From: an uncultured Ruminiclostridium sp.
Lineage (GTDB): Bacteria; Bacillota; Clostridia; Oscillospirales; Ruminococcaceae
Reading direction: 5' to 3'
Assembly: GCA_944388385.1 (NCBI GenBank)
Contig: CALXIO010000012.1
Span: 1 to 64,000, forward strand
DNA: 64,000 nucleotides
Both the position numbers and the translations under genes were made by a program. The notes under the pieces are model-generated. The model ran no database searches. It was not told the origin of the DNA and was given only the letters and a program-made list of their open reading frames with translations. Numbering within the stretch: the first letter of the stretch is position 1; every line of letters starts with the position of its first letter. Of the stretch, positions 52,806 through 61,338 are shown in pieces.

Positions 52806-53741
52806 ATGAAAAAGCGTAAGTCAATAAGCTATGCAAAATGGGGCGTTGTATTCGTACTTCCCTTCTTCATAGTTTTTGCTATTTGCCAGCTCTATCCGTT
52901 GCTTTCTACTTTCTATTACAGCTTCTTTGAATACCGCAGAGTTCAGCTGACAACAGTAGGACCCAACTTTATCGGATTTGATAACTATATTGAGTTATTC
53001 ACTCCCGACCTTACTGGCAACATTGGTATTTTAAAGTATTTCGGAAATACAATGCTTATGTGGTTTTTAGGTGCAGTTCCCCAGTTTATCTTCGCTCTTA
53101 TTCTTGCGGTTATCTTCACAAGTGAAAGAATGAAGATAAAGGGTACAGGCTTCTTCAAGACTGTTATCTATATGCCTAACCTCATCATGGCATCTGCTTT
53201 CGGTATGTTATTCTACACCATCTTCAGCTTAGGCGGTCCTGTAAACCAGATCATCCAGGCTAATGGTGGCGAGGCTATCTACTTCTTCAATCAGGAAGTA
53301 TCAGTTAAGGCAATTATCGCATTTATTAACTTCCTTATGTGGTATGGTAATACAACCATTCTGCTTATGGCAGGTATTATGGGTATTGACCAGAGCTTGT
53401 TTGAAGCAGCATCAATCGACGGTGCTAAGTCAACGCAGGTATTCTTCAGAATTACCATTCCTCTGTTAATGCCTATCATGCTTTACGTATTCGTAACAGC
53501 ACTTATCGGTGGTCTTCAGATGTACGACGTACCTCAGATCATCACCAGCGGTACCGGTGCTCCTTCAAATACATCAATGACAATGATCATGTATCTGAAT
53601 ACTCTTATCGCCAAGTCCAGAAACTTCGGTCTCGGTGGTGCGGTATCAGTTCTCATCTTCATTATCACAGCTATCTTAAGCTTCGTTGTATTTAAGTCAA
53701 TGGTACCCTCAAAACCCAAGAAAGCAAAAGGAGGTAAATAA
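52806..53741 (+). CDS. Sugar ABC transporter permease (MalF-like)
   Basis: 311 residues with six transmembrane segments and the ATPase-contact motif EAASIDGAKSTQVFFRITIPLLMPI of binding-protein-dependent permeases. First of two permeases; no ATPase gene is linked, so a shared MsmK-type ATPase encoded elsewhere is expected. Confidence 0.92.
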   Translation: MKKRKSISYAKWGVVFVLPFFIVFAICQLYPLLSTFYYSFFEYRRVQLTTVGPNFIGFDNYIELFTPDLTGNIGILKYFGNTMLMWFLGAVPQFIFALILAVIFTSERMKIKGTGFFKTVIYMPNLIMASAFGMLFYTIFSLGGPVNQIIQANGGEAIYFFNQEVSVKAIIAFINFLMWYGNTTILLMAGIMGIDQSLFEAASIDGAKSTQVFFRITIPLLMPIMLYVFVTALIGGLQMYDVPQIITSGTGAPSNTSMTMIMYLNTLIAKSRNFGLGGAVSVLIFIITAILSFVVFKSMVPSKPKKAKGGK

Positions 53742-53743
53742 TC

Positions 53744-54640
53744 ATGGCAAGCAAAAACTTAGGTAATGATTCTTACATTGGTTATTTACACGGTAAGGAT
53801 AAGATAAAGCTCCTTATTTCCAGAATTGCTTCTTATGCTTTCCTTGTGTTTGTAACTGTACTTTCACTTGCAGCATTCTACATTCTTCTTGTTAATGCTA
53901 CAAGATCCAACAATGAGATTGCCGCAGGCTTCTCACTTCTTCCCAGTATCAACATCGGTACTAACCTTCAGTCCGTAATGGAAGAAACAAGATTCAACAT
54001 CTTCAAGAGTATGCTGATGAGCTTCCTTATTGCAGGTGCAACAGGTATACTTACTACCTACTTCTCTGCAATGACAGCTTACGGTATCTATGTATATGAC
54101 TTCAGAGGCAGAAATCTTCTTTATAAGTTCATCATGGTCATCATGATGATCCCCACACAGGTTTCTTCAATCGGTTTCTTTGATATGTGCCAGCAGCTTG
54201 GTTTACTTAACACATACTGGCCCCTTATCGTACCCGCAGTTGCTTCTCCTGTAACATTCTTCTACATGAAGCAATATCTTGAGAGTACACTTCCTCTTGA
54301 AATCGTTGAGGCAGCACGTGTTGACGGCTCTAACGAGTTCAGAACCTTCAATACAATCAGCCTTCCCATTATGAAGCCTGCTATTGCTGTTCAGCTTATC
54401 TTTGCATTCGTTGCATCATGGAACAACCTGTTCCTTCCTAACCTGATCATCAGCAAGAAAGATCTGTACACAGTACCTATCGTACTTTCATTCGTACGTT
54501 CTGACCTTAACTCACAGTTCCAGGATTTAGGTTACCTCTACATGGTTATCCTTCTTTCAATCCTTCCTGTAGTAATTGTTTACGTTATTCTCTCCAAGTT
54601 CATCATCAAGGGTGTAACACTTGGCTCTGTAAAGGGTTAA
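53744..54640 (+). CDS. Sugar ABC transporter permease (MalG-like)
   Basis: 298 residues, six transmembrane segments, with EAARVDGSNEFRTFNTISLPIMKPA as the coupling motif. It starts 2 bases after the first permease stop and forms the heterodimer with it. Last gene of the operon before a strong terminator. Confidence 0.92.
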   Translation: MASKNLGNDSYIGYLHGKDKIKLLISRIASYAFLVFVTVLSLAAFYILLVNATRSNNEIAAGFSLLPSINIGTNLQSVMEETRFNIFKSMLMSFLIAGATGILTTYFSAMTAYGIYVYDFRGRNLLYKFIMVIMMIPTQVSSIGFFDMCQQLGLLNTYWPLIVPAVASPVTFFYMKQYLESTLPLEIVEAARVDGSNEFRTFNTISLPIMKPAIAVQLIFAFVASWNNLFLPNLIISKKDLYTVPIVLSFVRSDLNSQFQDLGYLYMVILLSILPVVIVYVILSKFIIKGVTLGSVKG

Positions 54641-54651
54641 TCAGTTGATTT

Positions 54652-54686
54652 CAAACGCCGTACTTATGTGCGGCGTTTTTTTATTT
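54652..54686 (+). terminator. Terminator of the sugar transporter operon
   Basis: AAACGCCG (54653-54660) pairs with CGGCGTTT, followed by TTTTTT. Confidence 0.88.
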
Positions 54687-54713
54687 GCATTTTCTGAAAA
54701 TATGTGCTATACT
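54685..54713 (+). promoter_or_regulatory. Promoter of glf
   Basis: TTGCAT (54685-54690), 17-base spacer, TATACT (54708-54713). Confidence 0.7.
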
Positions 54714-54747
54714 AATTAAAATGTTTTATTTAAGAAAGGATATTATT

Positions 54748-55905
54748 ATGAGAACAGCTTATGACTATCTTATCGTAGGAAGCGGCTTATTCGGTGCTAC
54801 CTTTGCTTATGAGGCGGCAAAAAGGGGAAAGACCTGTCTTGTTATAGACAAACGTCCCAATGTGGCAGGAAATATCTATACAAAGAAGCTGACTGAAGAG
54901 GGCCTTGAGGGAATAAACCAGCACATTTACGGCGCACATATTTTCCATACCCACAGCAAGGAAATATGGGATTATGTAAATCAATTCTGCGAATTTAATA
55001 ACTACATCAATTCCCCTATGGCAATTTACCACAACCCGGAAACAGACATGGACGAGATGTACAATCTCCCCTTTAATATGAATACCTTCTATCAGCTTTT
55101 CGGCACAAAAACTCCTGCTGAGGCTAAGGCGGCTATCAAGAAGGAAATTGATGAATGCGGCATTACCGGTGAGCCTACAAACCTTGAGGAGCAGGGCATG
55201 AGGCTCAGTAAGACGGTATTCACAAAGTTAGTTAAGGAATACACCGAAAAACAATGGCAGCGTGACTGCAAGGATTTACCTGCAAGCACCATTAAAAGGC
55301 TTCCTTTCCGCTTCAGGTTTGACAATAACTACTTCAATGACCGTTACCAGGGTATTCCTATAGGGGGCTACACCCGGATAGTAGAGAAGATGCTTGACAG
55401 CGAAAATATAGACGTTCTTTTATCCACAGATTATTTTGACTTTAAGAAGACTACCGATATTACCTTCGGAAAGACTGTCTACACCGGACAGATAGACGCT
55501 TTCTTTGAGTATAAATTCGGAAATCTTAACTGGCGCACGGTATACTTTGAGAATGAAATTCACGATACTGACAGCTATCAGGGTAATGCGGTGGTAAATT
55601 ACACCTCCCACGACAGACCCTTTACAAGAATTATCGAGCATAAATTCTTTGAGATAGAAAGCACAGAGAATACCCCTAAGACTGTTATTTCCAAGGAATA
55701 TTCCACCGAGTGGAAGCCCGGAATGGATCCCTACTATCCTGTAAATGACGAAAAGAACACCCAGCTTTATAACAAGTACAAGGAGCTTGCGGATAAGGAG
55801 GATAAGGTAATTTTCGGCGGCAGACTGGGACTTTACAAGTATTACGATATGGATGACTGTATCATGGCGGCACTGGATGCCGTAAAGGCTGAATTTAGTG
55901 AATAA
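54748..55905 (+). CDS. glf: UDP-galactopyranose mutase
   Basis: 385 residues from ATG 54748 behind AAGAAAGGA. The N-terminal FAD-binding motif is GSGLFGATFAYEAAKRGK. NQHIYGAHIFHTHSKEIWDYV, KQWQRDCKDLP and FGGRLGLYKYYDMD belong to the family. It interconverts UDP-galactopyranose and galactofuranose for surface glycans. It stands alone, with no glycan cluster nearby. Confidence 0.95.
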   Translation: MRTAYDYLIVGSGLFGATFAYEAAKRGKTCLVIDKRPNVAGNIYTKKLTEEGLEGINQHIYGAHIFHTHSKEIWDYVNQFCEFNNYINSPMAIYHNPETDMDEMYNLPFNMNTFYQLFGTKTPAEAKAAIKKEIDECGITGEPTNLEEQGMRLSKTVFTKLVKEYTEKQWQRDCKDLPASTIKRLPFRFRFDNNYFNDRYQGIPIGGYTRIVEKMLDSENIDVLLSTDYFDFKKTTDITFGKTVYTGQIDAFFEYKFGNLNWRTVYFENEIHDTDSYQGNAVVNYTSHDRPFTRIIEHKFFEIESTENTPKTVISKEYSTEWKPGMDPYYPVNDEKNTQLYNKYKELADKEDKVIFGGRLGLYKYYDMDDCIMAALDAVKAEFSE

Positions 55906-55909
55906 ATAA

Positions 55910-55940
55910 AAAAATGCGTACATAAGTACGCATTTTTTAT
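55910..55940. terminator. Terminator after glf
   Basis: AAATGCGTAC-ATAA-GTACGCATTT (55912-55935), flanked by A- and T-runs, active on both strands. Confidence 0.88.
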
Positions 55941-56011
55941 TTCGGATATTCTTTGGGAATTTTTCCAAACCTATGGAATTATATTTTTATTTGTGCTAAA
56001 ATAAAATAGAA

Positions 56012-56040
56012 ATAAAAAAGCCGCAGGAAGCCTGCGGCGT
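56012..56040 (-). terminator. Terminator of ackA
   Basis: GCCGCAGG-3-CCTGCGGC (56020-56038), with a TTTTTTATT tail on the minus strand. Confidence 0.87.
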
Positions 56041-56055
56041 AAATTTATTCTCTTA

Positions 56056-57264
56056 TCAGGAATTCTTGTCAAGACCGGTAATCTCAAGAGTATCTCTTGC
56101 GATAAGTAATTCTTCATTTGTGGGAATTACCCATACCTGAGTCTTGCTGTCGGGTGTGGAAATGAGCTTTAATTCGCCTCTTACGGTGTTAGCTTCTTCA
56201 GAGAGCTTAATACCGAAGAAGTCCATATTCTCACATACGCCCTGTCTTACTTCAGGAGCATTTTCACCGATACCGCCTGTAAAGATAACAGCGTCAAGGC
56301 CGTTCATGGCAGCGGCATAGGAGCCGATATACTTCTTGATTTCGTAGGTGAGCATTTCTGTAACAAGCTGGGATCTTTCGTCACCGTGCTGTGCGGCATT
56401 TGTAATATCTCTGTTGTCGCTGTACTGACCGGAGATACCAAGGAAGCCGGACTTCTTGTTAAGGTAGTCGCTCATCTGTGAGGGTGTGAAGCCCATCTTA
56501 TTCTGAACGAATTCAACTGCGGAGGGGTCAACACTACCTGAACGTGTACCCATGATAAGACCGTCAAGGGGAGTAAAGCCCATTGATGTATCCACAGACT
56601 TACCGCCGTCAATAGCTGTAATGGAGGAGCCGTTACCTAAGTGACAGGAAACAACCTTCATTTCAGATAAGGGTCTGCCCATAACCTCAGCTAACTTCAT
56701 AGATACAAAGCGGTGAGATGTACCGTGGAAGCCGTACTTTCTTACGTGGTACTTTTCATAGCACTCATAGGGCATACCGAACATATAAGCCTTAGGAGGC
56801 ATTGTCTGGTGGAATGCTGTATCAAATACTACTGCCTGGGGTACTGTATCGGGAATAACCTTCTTACAAGCACGAAGTGCCAGAGCGTGAGCGTGATTAT
56901 GTACAGGTGCTAAATCAGCAAGTGCATCGATCTTGTCAATAACCTCATCTGTAACAATAGCGGTCTTTGTGAATACCTCAGCACCCTGAACTATTCTGTG
57001 ACCTACTGCGCCTATCTCAGCCATGCTGGAGATAACAGCAGCATCACCGGTTGTCATAACCTCAACCAGCTTTTCAAAAGCCTCTGTGTGGGTAGGGAAT
57101 GTACATTCCTCTTCATACTTTCTTCCGTCAAAGGTCTTGTGTGTGATCTTACCGTCAATACCGATACGTTCACAGTTGCCCTTTGCGATAACGCTCTCAT
57201 TTTTCATATCAATAAGCTGATACTTAAGTGAAGAGCTACCTGCATTAACTACAAGAATTTTCAT
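56056..57264 (-). CDS. ackA: Acetate kinase
   Basis: 402 residues from ATG 57264 (MKILVVNAGSSSLKYQLIDM). The signature NAGSSSLK, catalytic region HGTSHRFVSMKLAE, GTRSGSVDPSAVEF and FTGGIGENA are all present. It makes ATP from acetyl phosphate, the main energy step of acetate fermentation. No pta is adjacent. Its own promoter and terminator make it a single-gene unit. Confidence 0.96.
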   Translation of the reverse strand: MKILVVNAGSSSLKYQLIDMKNESVIAKGNCERIGIDGKITHKTFDGRKYEEECTFPTHTEAFEKLVEVMTTGDAAVISSMAEIGAVGHRIVQGAEVFTKTAIVTDEVIDKIDALADLAPVHNHAHALALRACKKVIPDTVPQAVVFDTAFHQTMPPKAYMFGMPYECYEKYHVRKYGFHGTSHRFVSMKLAEVMGRPLSEMKVVSCHLGNGSSITAIDGGKSVDTSMGFTPLDGLIMGTRSGSVDPSAVEFVQNKMGFTPSQMSDYLNKKSGFLGISGQYSDNRDITNAAQHGDERSQLVTEMLTYEIKKYIGSYAAAMNGLDAVIFTGGIGENAPEVRQGVCENMDFFGIKLSEEANTVRGELKLISTPDSKTQVWVIPTNEELLIARDTLEITGLDKNS

Positions 57265-57321
57265 ACTTAAAAATATCCTCCCTTCCGACTTATACCCTGT
57301 CGGAAAAATCATTGCAAGAAT

Positions 57322-57350
57322 ATTTTATACTATTTTAAAGGAAAAATCAA
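57322..57350 (-). promoter_or_regulatory. Promoter of ackA
   Basis: Minus strand TTGATT (57345-57350), 17-base spacer, TAAAAT (57322-57327). Confidence 0.72.
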
Positions 57351-57437
57351 GTGTTTTGTCATATAAAAAACGAATACTTAACAGAAAATTAAGATTTTTA
57401 TGATAAAATGTTTACATAAAAACGGAAAGGAACTATA

Positions 57438-58580
57438 ATGAAAACAGCCGCAATAATAAGTGAATATAATCCCTTTCACAGGGGACATAAATATCTCATA
57501 GATAAAACAAGGGAAATGGGGGCTACCCACATAGTAGCCATTATGAGCGGAAATTTCGTTCAGCGTGGGGATGTGGCAATAGCTGATAAATTCACAAGAG
57601 CTATGGCGGCCATAAACGGCGGTGTGGATTTAGTTTTGGAATTACCCGTAGCATATAGCCTTTCCGGGGCGGAATTTTTCGCTAAAGGTGGAATATATAT
57701 AGCAAATGCCCTTCAGTGTGTTGATATGCTTTCCTTCGGTAGCGAATGCGGGGATATAGATACCTTGACTGCCACCGCAAAAGCGGTAAATGATATAACC
57801 TCAGACGGGGGATTTTTTGACAGGCTTAAAACCGGTATAGGCTACGGGGAGCTTTTATCAAGGGAACTGGGGGAATACGGTAATGTGATAAATTCCCCCA
57901 ATAATACCCTTGGGGTTGAGTATATAAGGGCGATTATAAATTTAAAAAGCAATATAAAGCCGGTTACGATAACAAGGAAAAATGCCCCTCATGATAGTAA
58001 TATAATAATAGGCGACTTTGCAAGCGCCGGGGAAATAAGAAGAAAAATAAAATCCGGGGAAAATGCAGGAGATTTAACCCCTTGTGACCTTAGCAACACA
58101 GCGGATATAAGCTACGGGGAGAGGGCTTTGATTTGTGCATTAAGAAGAACCCCCCCTGAAAGCCTTGATAATATAGCCGGCATGAGTCACGGCTTGAAAA
58201 GTCTTTTTTTGCAAGGGGTAAAAAATGCTACCGATTTTGCCGGACTTTGTGATATAATAAAGGTAAAGAATTTAACCACAGCCAGAGTAAGACGGCTTAT
58301 TTTCAATGCCTTTCTGGGAATTACCGGAGAGGATATTAAAAATCCCCCTGCCTATGCAAGAATACTGGGAATGAATGATAAGGGCAGAGAAATATTATCC
58401 GCAGCAGGAAAAAATATTCCCATAGATACCTCCCTTTCAGCCCTTGAAAAGAAGTCCAAGGCTGCAAAAAGGCAGGCTTATCTTGAGGCATTTGCAGGGG
58501 ATATGTACAGTATGTTTTTAAGAGAGCCGCAAATTTGCGGAGCTGACTATACCCATAAATTCACAATGATAAAGGAGTAA
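57438..58580 (+). CDS. tmcAL: tRNA(Met) cytidine acetate ligase
   Basis: 380 residues; nucleotidyltransferase-like N-terminus ISEYNPFHRGHKYLIDKTRE (HxGH-type motif), then SGNFVQRGDVAIADKFTRA and FGSECGD. TmcAL activates acetate with ATP and acetylates the anticodon cytidine of elongator tRNA-Met. It is slightly shorter than Bacillus relatives. Encoded next to, and divergent from, ackA, another acetate-linked gene. It begins a run with murL and murD2. Confidence 0.9.
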   Translation: MKTAAIISEYNPFHRGHKYLIDKTREMGATHIVAIMSGNFVQRGDVAIADKFTRAMAAINGGVDLVLELPVAYSLSGAEFFAKGGIYIANALQCVDMLSFGSECGDIDTLTATAKAVNDITSDGGFFDRLKTGIGYGELLSRELGEYGNVINSPNNTLGVEYIRAIINLKSNIKPVTITRKNAPHDSNIIIGDFASAGEIRRKIKSGENAGDLTPCDLSNTADISYGERALICALRRTPPESLDNIAGMSHGLKSLFLQGVKNATDFAGLCDIIKVKNLTTARVRRLIFNAFLGITGEDIKNPPAYARILGMNDKGREILSAAGKNIPIDTSLSALEKKSKAAKRQAYLEAFAGDMYSMFLREPQICGADYTHKFTMIKE

Positions 58581-58582
58581 AT

Positions 58583-59890
58583 ATGACCTTACTTAATCAG
58601 GTGCCCTTTCGTATAAGGCACAAGGAATTTATTTATCACGGCTATAAAATAGAAAATGAGGGCTTTTCCTTCCATTTTTCCATGGATGATATAAACTTTT
58701 ATCCCCGTTGGGAGGTAAAGGGGCTTTCCGACAATCCCTCAGAGTTTGCCAAAAGAATAATATTTAATATCGGCATGGCAGAGCTTGTAAGCTACTGGAA
58801 ATGCGCCTGCCCCGAAAGGGTCATAGTAAAGTGCGGATATTTATCCCTTAAACAATGCCTTTGGTGGAAAAAGCTGTATTTCATGGGACTGGGGGAATTT
58901 TTCTACCGCAACGAAATTGAAGCGGATATTGACAGCTTCATGGAGATAATCCCCTTAAACCCGGGGCCGGAGCATATAGGAATTGACAAGGCGGTAAATG
59001 GCTTTTTAGTACCTGTAGGGGGAGGAAAGGACAGCGTAGTTACCCTTGAATTATTAAAGCAGTATCATGACATTACCACCTGCTATATAATAAATCCAAG
59101 GGGAGCAACCAAAAACTGCGCCTATATCGCAGGCTTTACAGATGATGATATTATAGGGCCCAAAAGAACAATAGATAAGGAGCTTTTAAACCTTAATGCA
59201 AAGGGGTATTTAAACGGTCATACTCCCTTTTCGGCGGTGGTGGCATTTTCGGCTTATCTCTTTGCCTATCTTACAGGCAGAAAATATATAGCCCTGTCAA
59301 ACGAAAGCAGTGCCAATGAAAGCTATGTTGAGGGGAAATATGTAAATCACCAGTACAGCAAGTCCACGGAGTTTGAAAGGGATTTCAGAGAGTATACAAA
59401 GAAATATCTGGACGGGGAAATAGAATATTTCAGCCTGTTAAGACCCTGGAGCGAATATCAGATAGCGAAGAAATTTGTACAGTACCCCAAGTATTTCACG
59501 GTATTTCAGAGCTGTAACTTAGGATCAAAAACCGATACCTGGTGTGCAAAATGCGCTAAGTGTCTTTATGTGTATATTCTTTTGGGGGCATTTCTTGATG
59601 ATGATATCCTGGTGAAGATTTTCGGGGATAATATGCTTTCCCACGGAGAATTCAGGGATATGTTCAAGGGTCTTGTGTATGAGGGTATAGATAAGCCCTT
59701 TGAGTGCGTAGGCACAAAGGACGAAATAAGGCTTGCCTTATATGAGGGCGCAAAGCTGAGAGGGGATAACCTGCCCTTGTTGCTTAAAGAGTATATGGAC
59801 ACAAATCCTCCTGAACCTCCTTCTCTTGATGATTTTTTTGATGAGGATAATTTTGTACCTGACTGCCTTATAGGGCTTTTAAAGGAGTAA
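58583..59890 (+). CDS. murL: Probable MurL (UDP-MurNAc-L-Ala-L-Glu epimerase)
   Basis: 435 residues with a PP-loop ATP pyrophosphatase motif GGGKDS (146-151), SNESSANESYVEGKYVNHQY and a cysteine pair CAKCAKC. The N-terminal beta-rich part and the VNHQYSKSTEFE segment fit the MurL family, which epimerises the terminal L-Glu of UDP-MurNAc-L-Ala-L-Glu using ATP. The neighbouring murD2-like gene, as in Xanthomonas, supports this. Assignment is from memory of the family; no alignment was possible. Confidence 0.72.
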   Translation: MTLLNQVPFRIRHKEFIYHGYKIENEGFSFHFSMDDINFYPRWEVKGLSDNPSEFAKRIIFNIGMAELVSYWKCACPERVIVKCGYLSLKQCLWWKKLYFMGLGEFFYRNEIEADIDSFMEIIPLNPGPEHIGIDKAVNGFLVPVGGGKDSVVTLELLKQYHDITTCYIINPRGATKNCAYIAGFTDDDIIGPKRTIDKELLNLNAKGYLNGHTPFSAVVAFSAYLFAYLTGRKYIALSNESSANESYVEGKYVNHQYSKSTEFERDFREYTKKYLDGEIEYFSLLRPWSEYQIAKKFVQYPKYFTVFQSCNLGSKTDTWCAKCAKCLYVYILLGAFLDDDILVKIFGDNMLSHGEFRDMFKGLVYEGIDKPFECVGTKDEIRLALYEGAKLRGDNLPLLLKEYMDTNPPEPPSLDDFFDEDNFVPDCLIGLLKE

Positions 59891-59898
59891 GAGATATT

Positions 59899-61218
59899 AT
59901 GGATAATATAACACAAAAGCTGAGAGCCTTTTTCAAGGGGAAAAGGGTGGTTATTTTAGGCTTTGGCAGAGAGGGTAAATCCACCCTTGAAATACTTAAA
60001 GACTGTGAGCCGGAAAAGATAATCATAGCAGACAGATGCGAAATTTCCCCGGATGATAGTTATACGGTATGTACAGGTGAAAACTATCTTTCCTGCCTTG
60101 ATGACTGTGATATAATAATGAAGGCTCCCGGCATAGGTCTTAAAAATGATGTGGGGGATGATATAAAGGCAAAAATCACCTCCCAGATGGACCTGTTTTT
60201 AAGATATGCCCCTGGTACTGTTGTGGGGGTTACCGGCACCAAGGGAAAATCCACCACCTCAAGCCTTATTTATCATTTTGCAAGAGCCTGCGGTAAGGAT
60301 GCCTTTCTTATAGGCAATATCGGTGTACCGCCCCTTGAAAAGATAGCGGAATTTACCCAAAACAGCCTTATAGTGTGCGAGATGTCCTGTCATCAGCTGG
60401 AATATGTAAAGGCATCCCCCCATATAGCGGTTTTGCTTAATGTATACCCGGAGCACTTAGATCACTATGTGGATTTTAATGCCTATAAAAACGCAAAGCT
60501 GAATATCTTTAAGTACCAGACAGAAAAGGACAGCCTTATTTCGGCATACGAATTATCCCCGGATATAAATACAAGAGCCAAGGTTATTTATGCCGGCTTT
60601 GGGGAGGGTGATATAGGAACTAAAAACGGCGGTATTTATCTTTATGATACAGTAATCCCCGGTGATGATATAGTAAGTAATTTAAAGGGTGAGCATAATT
60701 TATATAATATTGCCATAGCCTTAAAGGCGGCAGAGCTTTCCGGCTGTGATATAAAAGCCTCCCTTTTATCCTTAAAGGATTTTATCCCCTTAGAGCACAG
60801 ACTGGAATTATTCGGCACCTATGAGGGAGTTCAGTATATAAACGACAGCATAAGCACTGCCCCCCAGACCTCAATAGCCGCCCTTAAAGCATACCCCGGC
60901 ACAGATACCCTTATAGTAGGGGGTATGGACAGAGGTATATCCTATGATGAGCTTACAGAGTATCTGAACAAGGGAACATCCGTTAAAAATCTTATTATAC
61001 TTCCCGACAGCGGCAAAAGGGTGGCGCAGGGTATAGTAAATAAGGAAATAAATATACTTTATGCGGATAACATGGAAATGGCGGTAGCCCTTGCAAAGGA
61101 GCATACAAGGGTAAGGTGTATTTTATCCCCGGCGGCGGCAAGCTACGGCTTTTATAAAAACTTTGAAGAAAGAGGACGGCATTTTAAGACCTTAGTGGAT
61201 GAGATATATAAAAAATAA
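59899..61218 (+). CDS. murD: UDP-MurNAc-L-Ala ligase, MurD2 type (adds L-Glu)
   Basis: 439 residues; Mur ligase with ATP loop GVTGTKGKSTT (110-120), where canonical MurD usually has Asn in place of the Lys, then CEMSCHQLEYV, NVYPEHLDHY and DSISTAPQTSIAALKAYPG. It is shorter and divergent from MurD. Beside a MurL-like gene it probably attaches L-glutamate, later epimerised, instead of D-glutamate. Plain MurD activity is the alternative. Confidence 0.82.
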   Translation: MDNITQKLRAFFKGKRVVILGFGREGKSTLEILKDCEPEKIIIADRCEISPDDSYTVCTGENYLSCLDDCDIIMKAPGIGLKNDVGDDIKAKITSQMDLFLRYAPGTVVGVTGTKGKSTTSSLIYHFARACGKDAFLIGNIGVPPLEKIAEFTQNSLIVCEMSCHQLEYVKASPHIAVLLNVYPEHLDHYVDFNAYKNAKLNIFKYQTEKDSLISAYELSPDINTRAKVIYAGFGEGDIGTKNGGIYLYDTVIPGDDIVSNLKGEHNLYNIAIALKAAELSGCDIKASLLSLKDFIPLEHRLELFGTYEGVQYINDSISTAPQTSIAALKAYPGTDTLIVGGMDRGISYDELTEYLNKGTSVKNLIILPDSGKRVAQGIVNKEINILYADNMEMAVALAKEHTRVRCILSPAAASYGFYKNFEERGRHFKTLVDEIYKK

Positions 61219-61267
61219 GGGCTGTAATAAAAAAGAGAAATAAAAGGGATAGAACAAAATTTTCCTG

Positions 61268-61296
61268 TTGAAAAACAGACAAAGAAATAGTATAAT
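61268..61296 (+). promoter_or_regulatory. Promoter of lon
   Basis: TTGAAA (61268-61273), 17-base spacer, TATAAT (61291-61296), about 43 bases before the start. No HrcA or CtsR box seen. Confidence 0.82.
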
Positions 61297-61338
61297 ATAT
61301 ATGTGAGGGGAAAAAGACAGAAAGAAAGGATGATATAT

